Assembly: GCA_004791255.1 (NCBI GenBank)
Contig: SRUQ01000003.1
Location: 210,623 to 274,622, forward strand
Direction: 5' to 3'
Length of the DNA stretch: 64,000 nt
Source of the DNA: a bacterium M00.F.Ca.ET.205.01.1.1
GTDB lineage: Bacteria; Pseudomonadota; Alphaproteobacteria; Rhizobiales; Rhizobiaceae
Shown here: positions 1 through 9,097 of the stretch, piece after piece
Position numbering within the stretch: the stretch's first letter is position 1
How the letters are laid out: every line of letters starts with the position of its first letter
Translations under genes and position numbers: made by a program
The notes under the pieces: generated by a model
Databases searched by the model: none
Told to the model about the DNA's origin: nothing
The model's input: only the letters and a program-made list of their open reading frames with translations

Positions 1-1905
1 CGCTTGGGATTGAGAGCGGCAGGTCAAGATCGTCGCCTAAAGTTTCCTGAGGCGGCAGTCGTGCCGGTCTATGCGGACCGTGCTGCGATCGAGCTGATGA
101 TGTTTGCCACAGGCATTTTGCTCGAGCTGAGGCGCGCTACGGACAGCCCGGCGGTGTATCTCGATGAGACGGCTGACAAACAAGCTTTGCGTGCTGAAGA
201 GTTGGCCGGAAGAATCGAGTGGCCCGGCGCCGATGTTCCATCGGTATGCGTCTTGGATACGGGAGTGAACCGCGCGCATGTTTTGCTCGAGCCTGTTTTA
301 GCAGGCGAGGATCTCCACGCTATCGAAGGTGACTGGGGGACCGACGACCATCATGACCATGGTACCGCGATGGCAGGCATGGCAGCCCATGGCGATCTGA
401 CTGCGGCGCTCGGTGATAAAGAAAAGCGTGTGTTAATCCACCGAATCGAGTCGGTGAAGATGCTTCCACCGGACGGTGCTGATCCAAACGATCCGAGTTC
501 ATACGGTTCGATCACCCAGGCTGCCGTCTCGCTTCCAGAAATACGGCAGCCGGAGCGCAAGCGCGTTTTTTGCATGGCTGTGACAAATGACGGTGTATCT
601 GGCGCTCGCCCGTCGACGTGGAGTTCAGCCATCGATCAAGCCGCTGCTGCCTCGATGCCGGGCGACGATGAGAATTCCCCGCGTCGTTTGTTCGTGGTCT
701 CAATCGGAAACACGGCAGCTTTTATGCAAATGGCGGATTGGCGTGGATACGACGCATACCCGGCGGAGGATCCTGCGCAAGCATGGAACGCCATTACAGT
801 CGGCGGCTATACCGACCTCGATCAGATCAAAGGCAAGGGGTACGAAGATTGGAGCTGCTTCGCCGCGGTGGGCGAGTTGAGTCCCTATAGCCGTACAAGT
901 GTGGGCTGGGCGCCGCGACGAGGCCCTATCAAGCCGGAACTTGTGCTTGAGGCTGGCAATCGCGCAATCAGCCCGAGCCGTCGCGAGGTGATTACGCTCG
1001 ATTCTCTCGGCCTGCTGACGACCGGCCGCGAGCTCGATCGTTTTCCGCTCGTCGCTTTCCAGGCTACCAGCGCAGCAACAGCCGAAGCGGCTCGGATGGC
1101 AGCTCGTTTGTCAGCAACGTTCCCGGATCGCTGGCCTGAGACCATCAGGGCTTTGATGATCCATAGCGCAGAATACACCGCGCCAATGAGTGCGGCATTT
1201 GCAGCTGAGCCCCAATTGCGCAACCGTTATCAAATTGCGCGCAGGTTCGGATATGGCGTGCCCGACTTTGATCGCGCCGCCGCGTCCGCAAGAGACCACC
1301 TGGCGCTCATCGCCCAAGCAGAAATACAGCCCTATCGGCTCAAGGGCAGGCGCTACAAGGAGTGCCACTATTACCGCCTGCCATTGCCAGACGCCGTGCT
1401 TGAGCAACTGGGCAACGAGTTGGTGAGTCTTAAGATCACCCTCTCTTATTTCGTAGACCCGAGTCCGGGATTTTCGGCCAATGTTGATCCCTTGAGGTAT
1501 CAATCCTTCGGACTTAGGTTCGATTTGCGCCGGCGCGGAGAGACCGTCACTAACTTCAAAAAGCGAGTGAACGTCGCCGAGCGTGAAGGCGCGAACGGCG
1601 CGCCGATCCACCCAGACGACAACGGCTGGCTTCTCGGTCCCGACAGCATGTCGGCGGGCTCATTGCATTGCGACACTTGGACCGGGCCAGCAGTGAACTT
1701 GCTCGGACGAGACATGCTTTGTATCAAACCGGTGGGAGGCTGGTGGCGTGACCGCGCGGCAGCTGACATTGTTAGCCGCAAAACGCGATATGCAATGGTC
1801 GTGACGTTGAAAGCGCCTCGAACCGACATCGACCTCTATACCCCCATATCGATCCGAATTAAGCCGCCGATTGAGGTAGAAGGCACAGTCCCGATTCCGA
1901 CCTAG
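1..1905 (+). CDS. S8 (subtilisin-like) serine peptidase, 5' end cut by window edge
   Basis: The reading frame is open to the left edge, so the true start lies outside. Counting from base 4, the subtilase triad is visible. Asp is near residue 85 in VCVLDTGV, His near 119 in HHDHGTAMAG, and Ser near 356 in FQATSAATAEAARMAA. The Ser motif is ATSAA rather than the usual GTS-M-A. About 240 residues follow the catalytic core and probably form a beta-rich tail. No signal peptide can be judged. Cytoplasmic S8 peptidases of this type are often encoded just downstream of an AAA ATPase in accessory islands, and any such partner would lie left of this window. The peptidase call is firm; the biological role is inference. 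Confidence 0.85.
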   Translation, partial: RLGLRAAGQDRRLKFPEAAVVPVYADRAAIELMMFATGILLELRRATDSPAVYLDETADKQALRAEELAGRIEWPGADVPSVCVLDTGVNRAHVLLEPVLAGEDLHAIEGDWGTDDHHDHGTAMAGMAAHGDLTAALGDKEKRVLIHRIESVKMLPPDGADPNDPSSYGSITQAAVSLPEIRQPERKRVFCMAVTNDGVSGARPSTWSSAIDQAAAASMPGDDENSPRRLFVVSIGNTAAFMQMADWRGYDAYPAEDPAQAWNAITVGGYTDLDQIKGKGYEDWSCFAAVGELSPYSRTSVGWAPRRGPIKPELVLEAGNRAISPSRREVITLDSLGLLTTGRELDRFPLVAFQATSAATAEAARMAARLSATFPDRWPETIRALMIHSAEYTAPMSAAFAAEPQLRNRYQIARRFGYGVPDFDRAAASARDHLALIAQAEIQPYRLKGRRYKECHYYRLPLPDAVLEQLGNELVSLKITLSYFVDPSPGFSANVDPLRYQSFGLRFDLRRRGETVTNFKKRVNVAEREGANGAPIHPDDNGWLLGPDSMSAGSLHCDTWTGPAVNLLGRDMLCIKPVGGWWRDRAAADIVSRKTRYAMVVTLKAPRTDIDLYTPISIRIKPPIEVEGTVPIPT

Positions 1906-2052
1906 CGCCGAATTCACCCAATTGTCCCAATCGGTGAAGAACCGATATTCTGGACGCCTACGACAAACTGGGGGAGGAGCAGCTGCGATCCCAACCAAGT
2001 TGACTGGTTCGGCCATCGCCTTCGAGCTCAACCCGTGCTGCAACAACACATC

Positions 2053-3381
2053 TCAGTCGTCTTCGATGGTCACTATTCCGCGCAACATCTCGACAATCGC
2101 CGGGTCATCCCATGTTGCTTCGCGCTCGATGAGGCGGACGGCAAGGCTGGCATTGATCGGCTCAGGTAAGTTGCTCGCGATCACATGGAATCGCAGCGCA
2201 CCCACAAAGGTCACTTCGTTCGTTACGATCAAGGCGCTGTCGTCCCAAGACCGCCGTGGATGATAGTCCTCGCACATGATAGACGCGGCTTTGTCACCCA
2301 CTTCAGGTCGGTCGGCCCAGTAGAAACCCGTCGGGTCGCGTGGTTCGGGGGGTGAGCCAAAATTATTAAATAGGTGCGGGGAAATGCGAAGACCATCGTG
2401 TGGGCTAGGAGGCTTAGGAGGGCCTGGCAGAGAAGGAATTCCGATCTGTCGATACGCATCGGCTCGATCACCGGCAATCCAAGCGTCGCCTTCGAGTCTC
2501 GCTTCAATTCGAAGCCCTTTGGCCGCAACTCCGCTTTCGTTGGTAATTTTGTATGGCACGTCGACTACGAGCGCGGCCCTGCGCACTAGCGTATGCAGGC
2601 GTTCGAAATACTTCGCAGCGCCTTGCTTGAACTCCTCATATTTTTTGAGATAGCGATCGATCGTATCGGATGACAGCCCGTAGCCCATCATTTCTTCGAT
2701 ATTGCTGCTACGTCGCAGAGAGGCTCGAGGATAGGCGGCCAGAATGGCATCCATCTTGCGGATGATTGCTTCCGGATCGAGAGGCGGCAATATCGGCACG
2801 ATGCCTTCAAAGCTCTCTCGTCCCTCGCCGATGGTAACGACGATCTTCGGATGACGTTCGCGAGCTGCGCGCTCGAGCTGCTCGATCTTGCGGTCCTTGT
2901 CCGAACGCTCTGGCGGTAGCAGCCAGGCTTCTACTGGCTTGAGCGTCTTTACGGACATGGCACGGGCACTGATACGCGGTCCCCGGTCATGTGAGAACAC
3001 GATCGCATCTTCGCCATGGACGGCGGCATGCGCCACGATCTGATCGTCCGATTTGGCTAGGTCCAGCTGCGGAAACCGTGCCTCATCGATCCTGGTGTGC
3101 GCGGCAACTTTCAACCAAACGCTTGGCCGGCCCGACCTCAACTCAAGCGCCATAGTATCAAGTTCCATGGCTTCGTCGATCAATGCTAGCGCGGCGCGAG
3201 AGCGATCGCGTCGCCGCTCATTGGTCCCGACCTTGAAGGTTTCGAGCTCCTTGATGACGGGCGCTGTGACGATGATGTCGACACGGCTGGCCTGCGGGAA
3301 GGTATTCCCCCAAGGGATATCCTTCAAATCCCGCATTTGAATGAATGCGTTGGTATCGACAAAAATAGGGATAATCGTCAT
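2053..3381 (-). CDS. PIN-domain protein, probable ribonuclease
   Basis: This 442-residue protein opens with a PIN-like core: VDTNAF at residues 8-13, an acidic VIKELE stretch around residue 43, SDDQIVAHAA near 110 and FSHDRGPR near 130. These supply the four acidic residues that bind metal in PIN nucleases. The remaining 300 residues are not recognised; they contain an acidic/helical middle and a region with several Trp and Pro residues. The start at 3381 is preceded by GGAGT at good spacing. The gene is convergent with the S8 peptidase, leaving 147 bp with no feature seen. There is no small antitoxin gene beside it, so it is not an ordinary VapC toxin. It could be a large RNase of the PIN_4/DUF4935 type. 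Confidence 0.75.
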   Translation of the reverse strand: MTIIPIFVDTNAFIQMRDLKDIPWGNTFPQASRVDIIVTAPVIKELETFKVGTNERRRDRSRAALALIDEAMELDTMALELRSGRPSVWLKVAAHTRIDEARFPQLDLAKSDDQIVAHAAVHGEDAIVFSHDRGPRISARAMSVKTLKPVEAWLLPPERSDKDRKIEQLERAARERHPKIVVTIGEGRESFEGIVPILPPLDPEAIIRKMDAILAAYPRASLRRSSNIEEMMGYGLSSDTIDRYLKKYEEFKQGAAKYFERLHTLVRRAALVVDVPYKITNESGVAAKGLRIEARLEGDAWIAGDRADAYRQIGIPSLPGPPKPPSPHDGLRISPHLFNNFGSPPEPRDPTGFYWADRPEVGDKAASIMCEDYHPRRSWDDSALIVTNEVTFVGALRFHVIASNLPEPINASLAVRLIEREATWDDPAIVEMLRGIVTIEDD

Positions 3382-3499
3382 GGCAGACTCCAGTCTAATT
3401 CGTGGAGCGCTTGATGTCTGCTGACTTCGAGGGCTTCACAAATGCCGCACCATTCGAAGTGCTCCCCGTTGCTTGCGAAGACGCTTTACCTGCCAAACC

Positions 3500-4351
3500 A
3501 ACTGCTAAGCAGAGTCTGTGGAATGGAAAGCCTTCACCCGCTACGTGACCGTCTACCATCTTGCGCATCTGCATCCAACACGCACTGGCTGGTTCCGCCA
3601 AGCCTACATCGAGTCGCAAAGCTGCTACCGGACGAAGCTTCTCTTGACCACCGGTGCAAACTGAAGGCCAAGATTCTTGATCTAGCGAACGCCATCCGCC
3701 ACTCGCTGTAGTCGCTCGGCATCTGCCTAAGCAAGGTCGGACGAGCGGCGTTCGATCAGGCGGTGCGCGCCGCGGTGGCGGACGATCCGCTGTCGGTCGA
3801 GCCGATGGGAGCCATGCGGACGGCGCGCGCCGCTGTGGAAACAGTGCCGCCGACTGCACGATGTCATCGTGAGGATCGTGGCACGCAGCGAGCTCTGCCG
3901 ACGCTTCATGGTGATCCCCGGCGTCGGCCCGGTGACGGCGCTCTCGTTCATGACAGCGATCGACGATCCGTCGTGCTTCGGCCGGTCGCGTGACGTCGCG
4001 GCCTACTTCGGGCTGACGTCGCGGCGCTGGCAGTCGGGCACGTCGATCGACATTCAGGGACGCATCTCCAAAGCTGGCGACGCCGATGTGCGGCGCGCGC
4101 TGTACGAGGCAGCGTCTGCGCTGATGACGCGCTTCCGCGGCCGGGACAAGGTCAAGAGCTGGGGCCAGCAACTCGCCAAGCGCTCCTGTCATCGCAAGGC
4201 CTGTGTCGCGGTGGCGCGCAAGCTGGCGGTGATCATGCACGCCATGTGGAGCGACCGCACGTTCTACGTCGGTGATGTGACGGCGACTGAAACCGAGGCC
4301 GCGCAACGCACCCACACCAAGGACCGGCGTCTGCTGGGAGCGCATCGATGA
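3500..4351 (+). pseudogene. IS110-family transposase, degenerate
   Basis: The C-terminal 160 codons (3869-4351) are an intact stretch of the Transposase_20 domain, with the IS110 motif VIPGVGPVTAL followed by YFGLTSRRWQSG and GRISKAGDADVRRALYEAA. Upstream parts exist only as frame-broken pieces: GWFRQAYIES near 3585, KAKILDLANAIRHSL ending at a TAG (3709-3711) where the family has Lys, SLGICLSKVGRAAFDQAV in the same frame after that stop, and a frameshift near 3840. The N-terminal DEDD catalytic part is largely unreadable. This is therefore a dead insertion sequence. I see no clear terminal repeats, which is expected for IS110. Confidence 0.8.
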
Positions 4352-4864
4352 GCGGCGCGACGGAACTTGAAACGCATGGCGGCGGCACGCTGACTGGCGC
4401 CATCTGACACATAGGAATCCGCCCCGGCGGATGAGGACCGATGCAGTCCGACAACGACGGTACGCACGTTATCTTGCCTTCGGCCGCGCCGATCGGAAGC
4501 CGGCCGGACCGCGCTCGATTGCCTGCGACGCTGCTCCGTCAGTGCGGTGGAAAAGTACGCCGCGACGGCTCGAGCGCTGCAACGCTGCAGCCCAAACATC
4601 CCGTCGCAGAGCGCGGAGGACTGCTCGTCGCATCGGAACTCGACGCCAAAACGCGGGATCGTAGCCTGGAGAACAAATTCGTATATTATCGTGGCATTGA
4701 GGAGAAACGACGATGGAAAGAAAGTCTCGCAAAATACGACCGATTAAGACGGCAAGATAAAGCAAGCTTGCGCTTGCGCCTCGCTTTGCTCGGTAAGTTG
4801 TTGTCTGCACATTGTTTTCGTCTGCGAAAACGGAGCTCTTTTAGGCCTGTGAGATGTGTGAGCG
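4352..4864. other. Spacer without a convincing gene; one 15-residue ORF with a strong RBS
   Basis: No reading frame here resembles a protein I know, and the long frames have the Arg/Ser-rich composition of spurious translation. The first part is probably IS110 flanking sequence. One detail stands out. A 15-codon ORF at 4713-4760 starts with ATG eight bases after GAGGAG and encodes a very basic peptide (MERKSRKIRPIKTAR). It is followed by a 10-bp palindrome, GCAAGCTTGC. It could be a leader peptide or the truncated start of a lost gene. Confidence 0.4.
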
Positions 4865-4912
4865 ATGGCGGCATTGCTGACAACACACTAGTGGTGCTCG
4901 CAAATCCGCCAT
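4865..4912. other. Candidate oriT: inverted repeat upstream of relaxase
   Basis: Two 13-base arms, ATGGCGGCATTGC (4865-4877) and GCAAATCCGCCAT (4900-4912), match in inverted orientation at 11 of 13 positions. They enclose a 22-base loop containing ACTAGT. The repeat lies about 115 bp before the probable relaxase start. Relaxase-associated nic sites usually lie beside such a repeat upstream of the relaxase gene. No nic site can be identified by eye, so this is only a positional and structural candidate. Confidence 0.35.
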
Positions 4913-5027
4913 GCCGCCGCAATGTGCGATCCGCTGTTTCCACGCCACAACCTGTCTTTGCACGCCTGAGCGCGATGAGCGTTTGAAGGGCCTTGCGGAG
5001 CGTCAATCCGCCACCGATCCTGCCGGC

Positions 5028-7142
5028 ATGGTGGATCGCAACGACAGAGACTTCCGCATCAGGCCGGGACGCGTGCGAAGTCGCGGGGCTCGCGTCAATC
5101 CGCACTCGCTGCCCTTCGCGACGCAAGTGAAGATCGCCGTCCGCAAGGCCGGCGGCAGTCGGGGCGAGATCGGTGGTTCGGCAGGGAGCAAAGGCGGCGG
5201 CCGGTTCAACACCAGGGGACGCGGAGCCGGCATTGCCGCAGGCCTGTTAAGGGAAGGTGGTGGCTTGGGCCGGGAAGGGGGTGGCAGCCGCTTCCGGGCA
5301 CGGCGGGTGATGGTCAAGGCTCGCGTGGTCAAGTTCGTGTCCCAGCGTGGAGCCCGCGGTCCTAAGCTGCGTGGCGTCTCAGCCCGGGCGGTCGATGCGC
5401 ATCTGCGCTACCTGGAGCGAGACGGGGTGGCGCGTGACGGCGAGAAGGGCAGGGTCTATTCCACACTTGAGGATGGCCGCGACAGTGACGAGGGCAGGGC
5501 GTTCGTCGAGCGCTGTCGTGGCGACCGGCATCAGTTCCGCTTCATCGTCGCGCCAGAGGATGCCGCCGAGATGGAGGACCTGCGCTCCTTCACCCGCGAT
5601 CTCATGCGACAGATCGAAAGCGATCTTGGAACCGGGCTCGACTGGATCGCCGTCGACCACCACAACACGGGTCATCCTCATACCCATATCCTGGTGCGCG
5701 GCGTCACCGATCAGGGCAAGGTGCTCAACATCGCCGGCGACTATATCGCCAAAGGCATCCGCCATCGCGCCGGCGAACTGGTGACGCTGGAGCTCGGCCC
5801 GCAGACCGAGATCGACATTGCCCAGAAGCTGAGAGCCGAAGTGGAAGCAGAACGGCTGACCCGCCTCGATCGGATGCTGCTGGCCGAACAGGAAGAGCGG
5901 GGCATCGTCGACCTCAGGCCTGGCGCAAGCGAGAGCTACGGGCTGCGCGCCAACCGGCATCTGCTGATCGATCGGGCAAAGCGTCTGGAACATTATGGCC
6001 TCGCCTCAGTGACCGAGCCCGGACGCTGGATGGTTGCCGATAATGCCGAGCACGTCCTGCGCGATCTCGGCACGCGCAACGACATCATCAAGACCATTCA
6101 TCAGGCACTCGCCGACCATGGCATCGCCGAGGAGCGCGGCCCCAGCCAGTATGTCACCCACGGCAAGGACATCACCGAGCCGGTAATAGGGCGAGTGCTG
6201 GCCAAGGGGCTCGCCGCGGACGGACTTGATGGCGGGCTCTATGTCGTCATCGATGGTGTCGACGGTCGCACCCATCATGTCGACACCGGAGAAGACACGA
6301 AGCTTGACGAGGTCAGGCGCGGCCATATCATCGCTCTTGAGCCGATTTCGACAAAGGCTGAACCGCGCGCGGCCGATCTCAACATCCAAAACCTGGCGGC
6401 CGCGCACGATGGCGTTTACCGGCCGAGCGAGCACCTCAACGCAACACGGTCGCGGATTGAGCGCATCAACGGCGATCCCGACGCCTTCGTCCGTTCCCAT
6501 GTGCGTCGGCTCGAAGCGTTGCGGCGAGCGGGCATCGTCGAGCGGATCGATGCCGACCGCTGGCAGATACCCAAGGACTTCACCGAGCAAGGTGCCGCCT
6601 ATGACGCTCGCAACCGGGGCCGGGATTTTACTATCCGAACGCTCTCCTTCCTCGACCTCGACAACCAGGTGGCGAGCGATGGCGCGACCTGGCTTGACCG
6701 GGAACTGGCTTCGGCAAACCGGACACCGCTGGCACAAGTTGGGTTTGGCCGAGAAGTCAGTGACGCCGTGGACCGACGCCGGCAGAGTCTGGTCGACATG
6801 GGCCATGCCACGCGCCTCGACGACGGGCGCATCCGAGCGTCAAAGAACCTGCTGCAACGGCTCGAACAGACCGAAGTCGCCCGCGTCGGCCGTGTGATGG
6901 CGGCCGAGCGCGGGCTGAGCTTTGTGAAGGCTCAGACTGGTGAGCACGTCAGCGGCCGGCTGGTCGGAGCGGCTAATCTCGCCTCCGGCCGTTTTGCCAT
7001 GATAGACGACGGAGTCGGCTTCCAGCTCGTGCCTTGGCAGCCAGCACTCGAAAAGCGCATCGGCCAGCACATTGCTGGCATGGCCCGTGACAGCGGCAGT
7101 ATCGAGTGGAGCTTCGGCAGAAAGCGCGGAATGGGACTTTGA
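5028..7142 (+). CDS. rlxS: RlxS-like relaxase/mobilization nuclease with DUF3363 domain
   Basis: I place the start at ATG 5028 because the protein then begins MVDRNDRDFRIRPGR, the usual opening of this relaxase family; the frame is open further back to 4911. A Gly/Arg-rich basic segment covers residues 20-90. The nuclease core has HQFRFIVAPEDA near residue 165 and the histidine cluster DHHNTGHPHTHILVRG near 208-223, which holds the metal ligands. The C-terminal DUF3363 part ends in WSFGRKRGMGL. Relaxases of this type nick oriT and pilot the strand in rhizobial integrative and conjugative or mobilizable elements. No type IV secretion genes lie within the window, so this could be a mobilizable element or part of a larger ICE. 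Confidence 0.85.
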   Translation: MVDRNDRDFRIRPGRVRSRGARVNPHSLPFATQVKIAVRKAGGSRGEIGGSAGSKGGGRFNTRGRGAGIAAGLLREGGGLGREGGGSRFRARRVMVKARVVKFVSQRGARGPKLRGVSARAVDAHLRYLERDGVARDGEKGRVYSTLEDGRDSDEGRAFVERCRGDRHQFRFIVAPEDAAEMEDLRSFTRDLMRQIESDLGTGLDWIAVDHHNTGHPHTHILVRGVTDQGKVLNIAGDYIAKGIRHRAGELVTLELGPQTEIDIAQKLRAEVEAERLTRLDRMLLAEQEERGIVDLRPGASESYGLRANRHLLIDRAKRLEHYGLASVTEPGRWMVADNAEHVLRDLGTRNDIIKTIHQALADHGIAEERGPSQYVTHGKDITEPVIGRVLAKGLAADGLDGGLYVVIDGVDGRTHHVDTGEDTKLDEVRRGHIIALEPISTKAEPRAADLNIQNLAAAHDGVYRPSEHLNATRSRIERINGDPDAFVRSHVRRLEALRRAGIVERIDADRWQIPKDFTEQGAAYDARNRGRDFTIRTLSFLDLDNQVASDGATWLDRELASANRTPLAQVGFGREVSDAVDRRRQSLVDMGHATRLDDGRIRASKNLLQRLEQTEVARVGRVMAAERGLSFVKAQTGEHVSGRLVGAANLASGRFAMIDDGVGFQLVPWQPALEKRIGQHIAGMARDSGSIEWSFGRKRGMGL

Positions 7143-7232
7143 ACGTCGCGGGCTACCTTACCGGAGAGGCGTTCGCACTCCCGAAAAGCTGACAAGAAAT
7201 TAGATCAATCTATGGGCGTTGTGAGATGTGTG

Positions 7233-7727
7233 ATGGGCAGAATTTTCGTTATCGGTAACGGCGGAAGCGGCAAAACTTGGCTGGCCGAGCGACTCGCCGA
7301 AAGACTTCACGTGCCATCGGTACATCTTGACGATTTACATTGGCTGCCGAATTTTGCCGGGGAGCGTCCGCGAGATGAGCGTGATCGTCTGGTGGCAGTG
7401 GCCGCCGATGATAGCTTATGGGTAATGGAGGGAATATACGGGTCGATCCTCAAGCAGGTGCTCCCGCGTGTGACAACCCTCATCTGGCTCGATCTCCCTG
7501 TCGAGGAGTGCGTGTCAAATCTCCTACAGCGAGGGCAAACCGGTGGCGGGACCGACGAACAGTTCAAAGAACTGCTGGAATACACGCGTGGTTACAATCT
7601 CCGACAGAATCACCTGAACTCTTTCGAAGGTCACAAGCGACTATTCCAGATGCATCCGTCTCAAAAGTTCAGACTGTCGAGCCGGTCGGACATGGCGTCA
7701 TTTTTAGCGAAGGTCGAGGCAGGCTAA
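7233..7727 (+). CDS. P-loop nucleoside/adenylate kinase-like protein
   Basis: The product is a 164-residue protein. Near its N-terminus it has a Walker A motif (VIGNGGSGKTWLAERLAERL). HLDDLHWLP follows, as in the family annotated as DNA topology modulation protein (FlaR-like) or adenylate kinase-related. A short hydrophobic strand, TTLIWLDLP, precedes the lid-like region. I prefer ATG 7233 over 7212 because family members begin directly with the P-loop strand. Neither start has a strong ribosome-binding site. It lies 90 bp after the relaxase, probably as unrelated cargo. The substrate is unknown. Confidence 0.7.
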   Translation: MGRIFVIGNGGSGKTWLAERLAERLHVPSVHLDDLHWLPNFAGERPRDERDRLVAVAADDSLWVMEGIYGSILKQVLPRVTTLIWLDLPVEECVSNLLQRGQTGGGTDEQFKELLEYTRGYNLRQNHLNSFEGHKRLFQMHPSQKFRLSSRSDMASFLAKVEAG

Positions 7728-7798
7728 CCGAAGCAACCGCTGGCTTGAAGTCCGATTCTCCATCCTTTCGCAGAGCGCCAAATTGCGCTGATAATCAG

Positions 7799-7896
7799 GG
7801 TCGAGAAGTCAGCGACGCATGGGACAGGCGTGGCCAAAGTCTCGTCGACATGGGCCATGCCACAGGCTTGGACGACGGACGTATCCGGGCGTCAGA
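7799..7896 (+). pseudogene. Second relaxase (DUF3363) fragment
   Basis: About 32 codons read GREVSDAWDRRGQSLVDMG followed by HATGLDDGRIRAS. They differ at only a few positions from the relaxase segment encoded at about 6745-6843. Similarity begins abruptly at 7799 and stops abruptly at about 7896, where a transposase remnant starts. This is a piece of a second, diverged relaxase gene rather than a local duplication of the whole C-terminus. Confidence 0.7.
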
Positions 7897-7899
7897 GGG

Positions 7900-8159
7900 A
7901 TGCATATGCGCCGCTTCACTCGCCTGACCAACGGCTCTCAAAGAAGGTGGAAGCTCACGCCAACGCGGTCGCGCTCCACTTCATGTATTACAACTTCGTC
8001 CGCATTCATAAGACGCTTCGTGTGACTCCGGCTATGGCCGCCGGCGTCACTGACAAGCTTTGGGAAATCGCGGACATCGTTGCGCTGATTGAAGCCAAAG
8101 AGGCTGAAAAGCCGGTTGTGCGCGGACCCTACAAAAAACGCGCCGAAGGCTTAGCTTAA
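7900..8159 (+). pseudogene. IS1-like transposase, C-terminal remnant with frameshift
   Basis: The frame starting MHMRRFTRLTN (7900) breaks near 7940 and continues in another frame as SKKVEAHANAVALHFMYYN, then FVRIHKTLRVTPAMAAGVTD and KLWEIADIVALIEAKEAEK, ending GPYKKRAEGLA. This is the C-terminal part of a DDE transposase common in rhizobia and usually annotated as IS1-like. Without the N-terminal part the family label is tentative. A related scrambled copy occurs at 12,426-12,538. Confidence 0.7.
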
Positions 8160-8206
8160 GAAAAAGCCGATAGCGTCTCAATTTAGAAGAACGGGCGAGG
8201 CGCGCA

Positions 8207-8410
8207 ATGAGCGAAACTTTCCAGTCATTTATGGGCGTCGTCGGAATCCCGACCATAGGCGCTATCTTTTTTTGGGGAATTGGAATCTTCGTCAGGAATT
8301 TGCCATTTGGCGTGCGCATCCTGATACTTGTCTTTGCCGCCGTGCTGAGCCTGCCTGGTCTCTTCGCCCTCTATCTTCTGGCGATCTTTTCATCGCTAGG
8401 GCATACCTAA
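8207..8410 (+). CDS. Small two-helix membrane protein of unknown function
   Basis: The 67-residue product has two hydrophobic stretches, roughly residues 9-28 (VVGIPTIGAIFFWGIGIFV) and 36-62 (VRILILVFAAVLSLPGLFAL onward), with almost no soluble domain. A weak GCGAGG lies upstream of the ATG. It follows directly on the transposase remnant. I recognise no family. The membrane pattern argues for a real gene, but the size leaves doubt. Confidence 0.5.
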   Translation: MSETFQSFMGVVGIPTIGAIFFWGIGIFVRNLPFGVRILILVFAAVLSLPGLFALYLLAIFSSLGHT

Positions 8411-8582
8411 CGGGCTTGCGATAAACGCCAGCGGAATTTCAAACTGGCCCACTACCGACTGCAAGAGAGATTCGCTAAGGCGTCGTGAAGGGTGTAGGAT
8501 GCTTTGTCGTCCGCACCCGACCGAGGCAAGCGGACGCTTGAAAGCTAAGCTGCTTTCGCCCCAACCGAGGGATGAAAGCGTC

Positions 8583-8801
8583 ATGCCTTTCTCAAAATTC
8601 GCTACTCTGTTCACGTCGGAAGACCTTAACCTTCTCCAGAAGGTCTTCGATCAGCTTTGCCAGGAACGTCGTCTGGCGCTTAAGGATCGGGATCAGAGGG
8701 AAGATCTCGCCCGCGAAGTTATGGTGGCTTTCGAGGCTGGCTTTGTCGACGAAAGCGAACTGCGGCGGGCGATTTCGAAGCGCCGCAAGACGCATGCGTG
8801 A
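8583..8801 (+). CDS. Conserved-looking small hypothetical protein
   Basis: The 72-residue protein begins MPFSKFATLFTSEDLNLLQK and is rich in charged helical sequence (QLCQERRLALKDRDQREDL, then AREVMVAF). A longer frame exists back to 8499, but that extension is of poor composition. Its cytoplasmic, all-helical character resembles short rhizobial proteins often annotated as hypothetical. No domain was recognised and no function can be assigned. Confidence 0.55.
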   Translation: MPFSKFATLFTSEDLNLLQKVFDQLCQERRLALKDRDQREDLAREVMVAFEAGFVDESELRRAISKRRKTHA

Positions 8802-8821
8802 AGCTTTAGGCGCGAGGGGCG

Positions 8822-9022
8822 TCAGCCCCTTCCGGTGGTAGTTGTGAGCCGCTCGACGGTCGCGACGATAGCCTTGGCCAGGGCTTCGGCTTCTGCAAGG
8901 AGCGTAGGCCCATTGAGGCCATTTACCGCCTCCTCACTGGGAAGTACGCCTGGCGGGCAATGCTCCTCAATCGTGGCTCTGACCAGCCTGAGGGCGGCCC
9001 TCTCTTCCTGATCGTTCTTCAT
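8822..9022 (-). CDS. Small acidic hypothetical protein
   Basis: This 66-residue reading frame starts MKNDQEERAALRLVRATIEE and continues HCPPGVLPSEEAVNGLNG, ending in a Thr/Gly tail. Composition is protein-like and helical. The GAGAGG just before the start sits very close to the ATG, so a TTG at 9031 is an alternative start. It is convergent with the gene at 8583 (20 bp apart). No family was recognised. Confidence 0.45.
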   Translation of the reverse strand: MKNDQEERAALRLVRATIEEHCPPGVLPSEEAVNGLNGPTLLAEAEALAKAIVATVERLTTTTGRG

Positions 9023-9097
9023 ACCTCTCAAACATTCAATTCATCTAAAATGTTCCGGATAGGCATCTCGTGCCTTTCAACCGAGTTCGGTTGCGTG

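Noticed and set aside
3395..4345. Long minus-strand frame of 316 codons opposite the IS110 remnant
   Set aside because: It is rich in Arg/His/Pro and mirrors the transposase coding strand, which carries recognisable IS110 motifs; a shadow frame.
4441..4986. 181-codon plus-strand frame before the relaxase
   Set aside because: Arg/Ser/Cys-rich, no recognisable pattern, no ribosome-binding site; treated as non-coding spacer.
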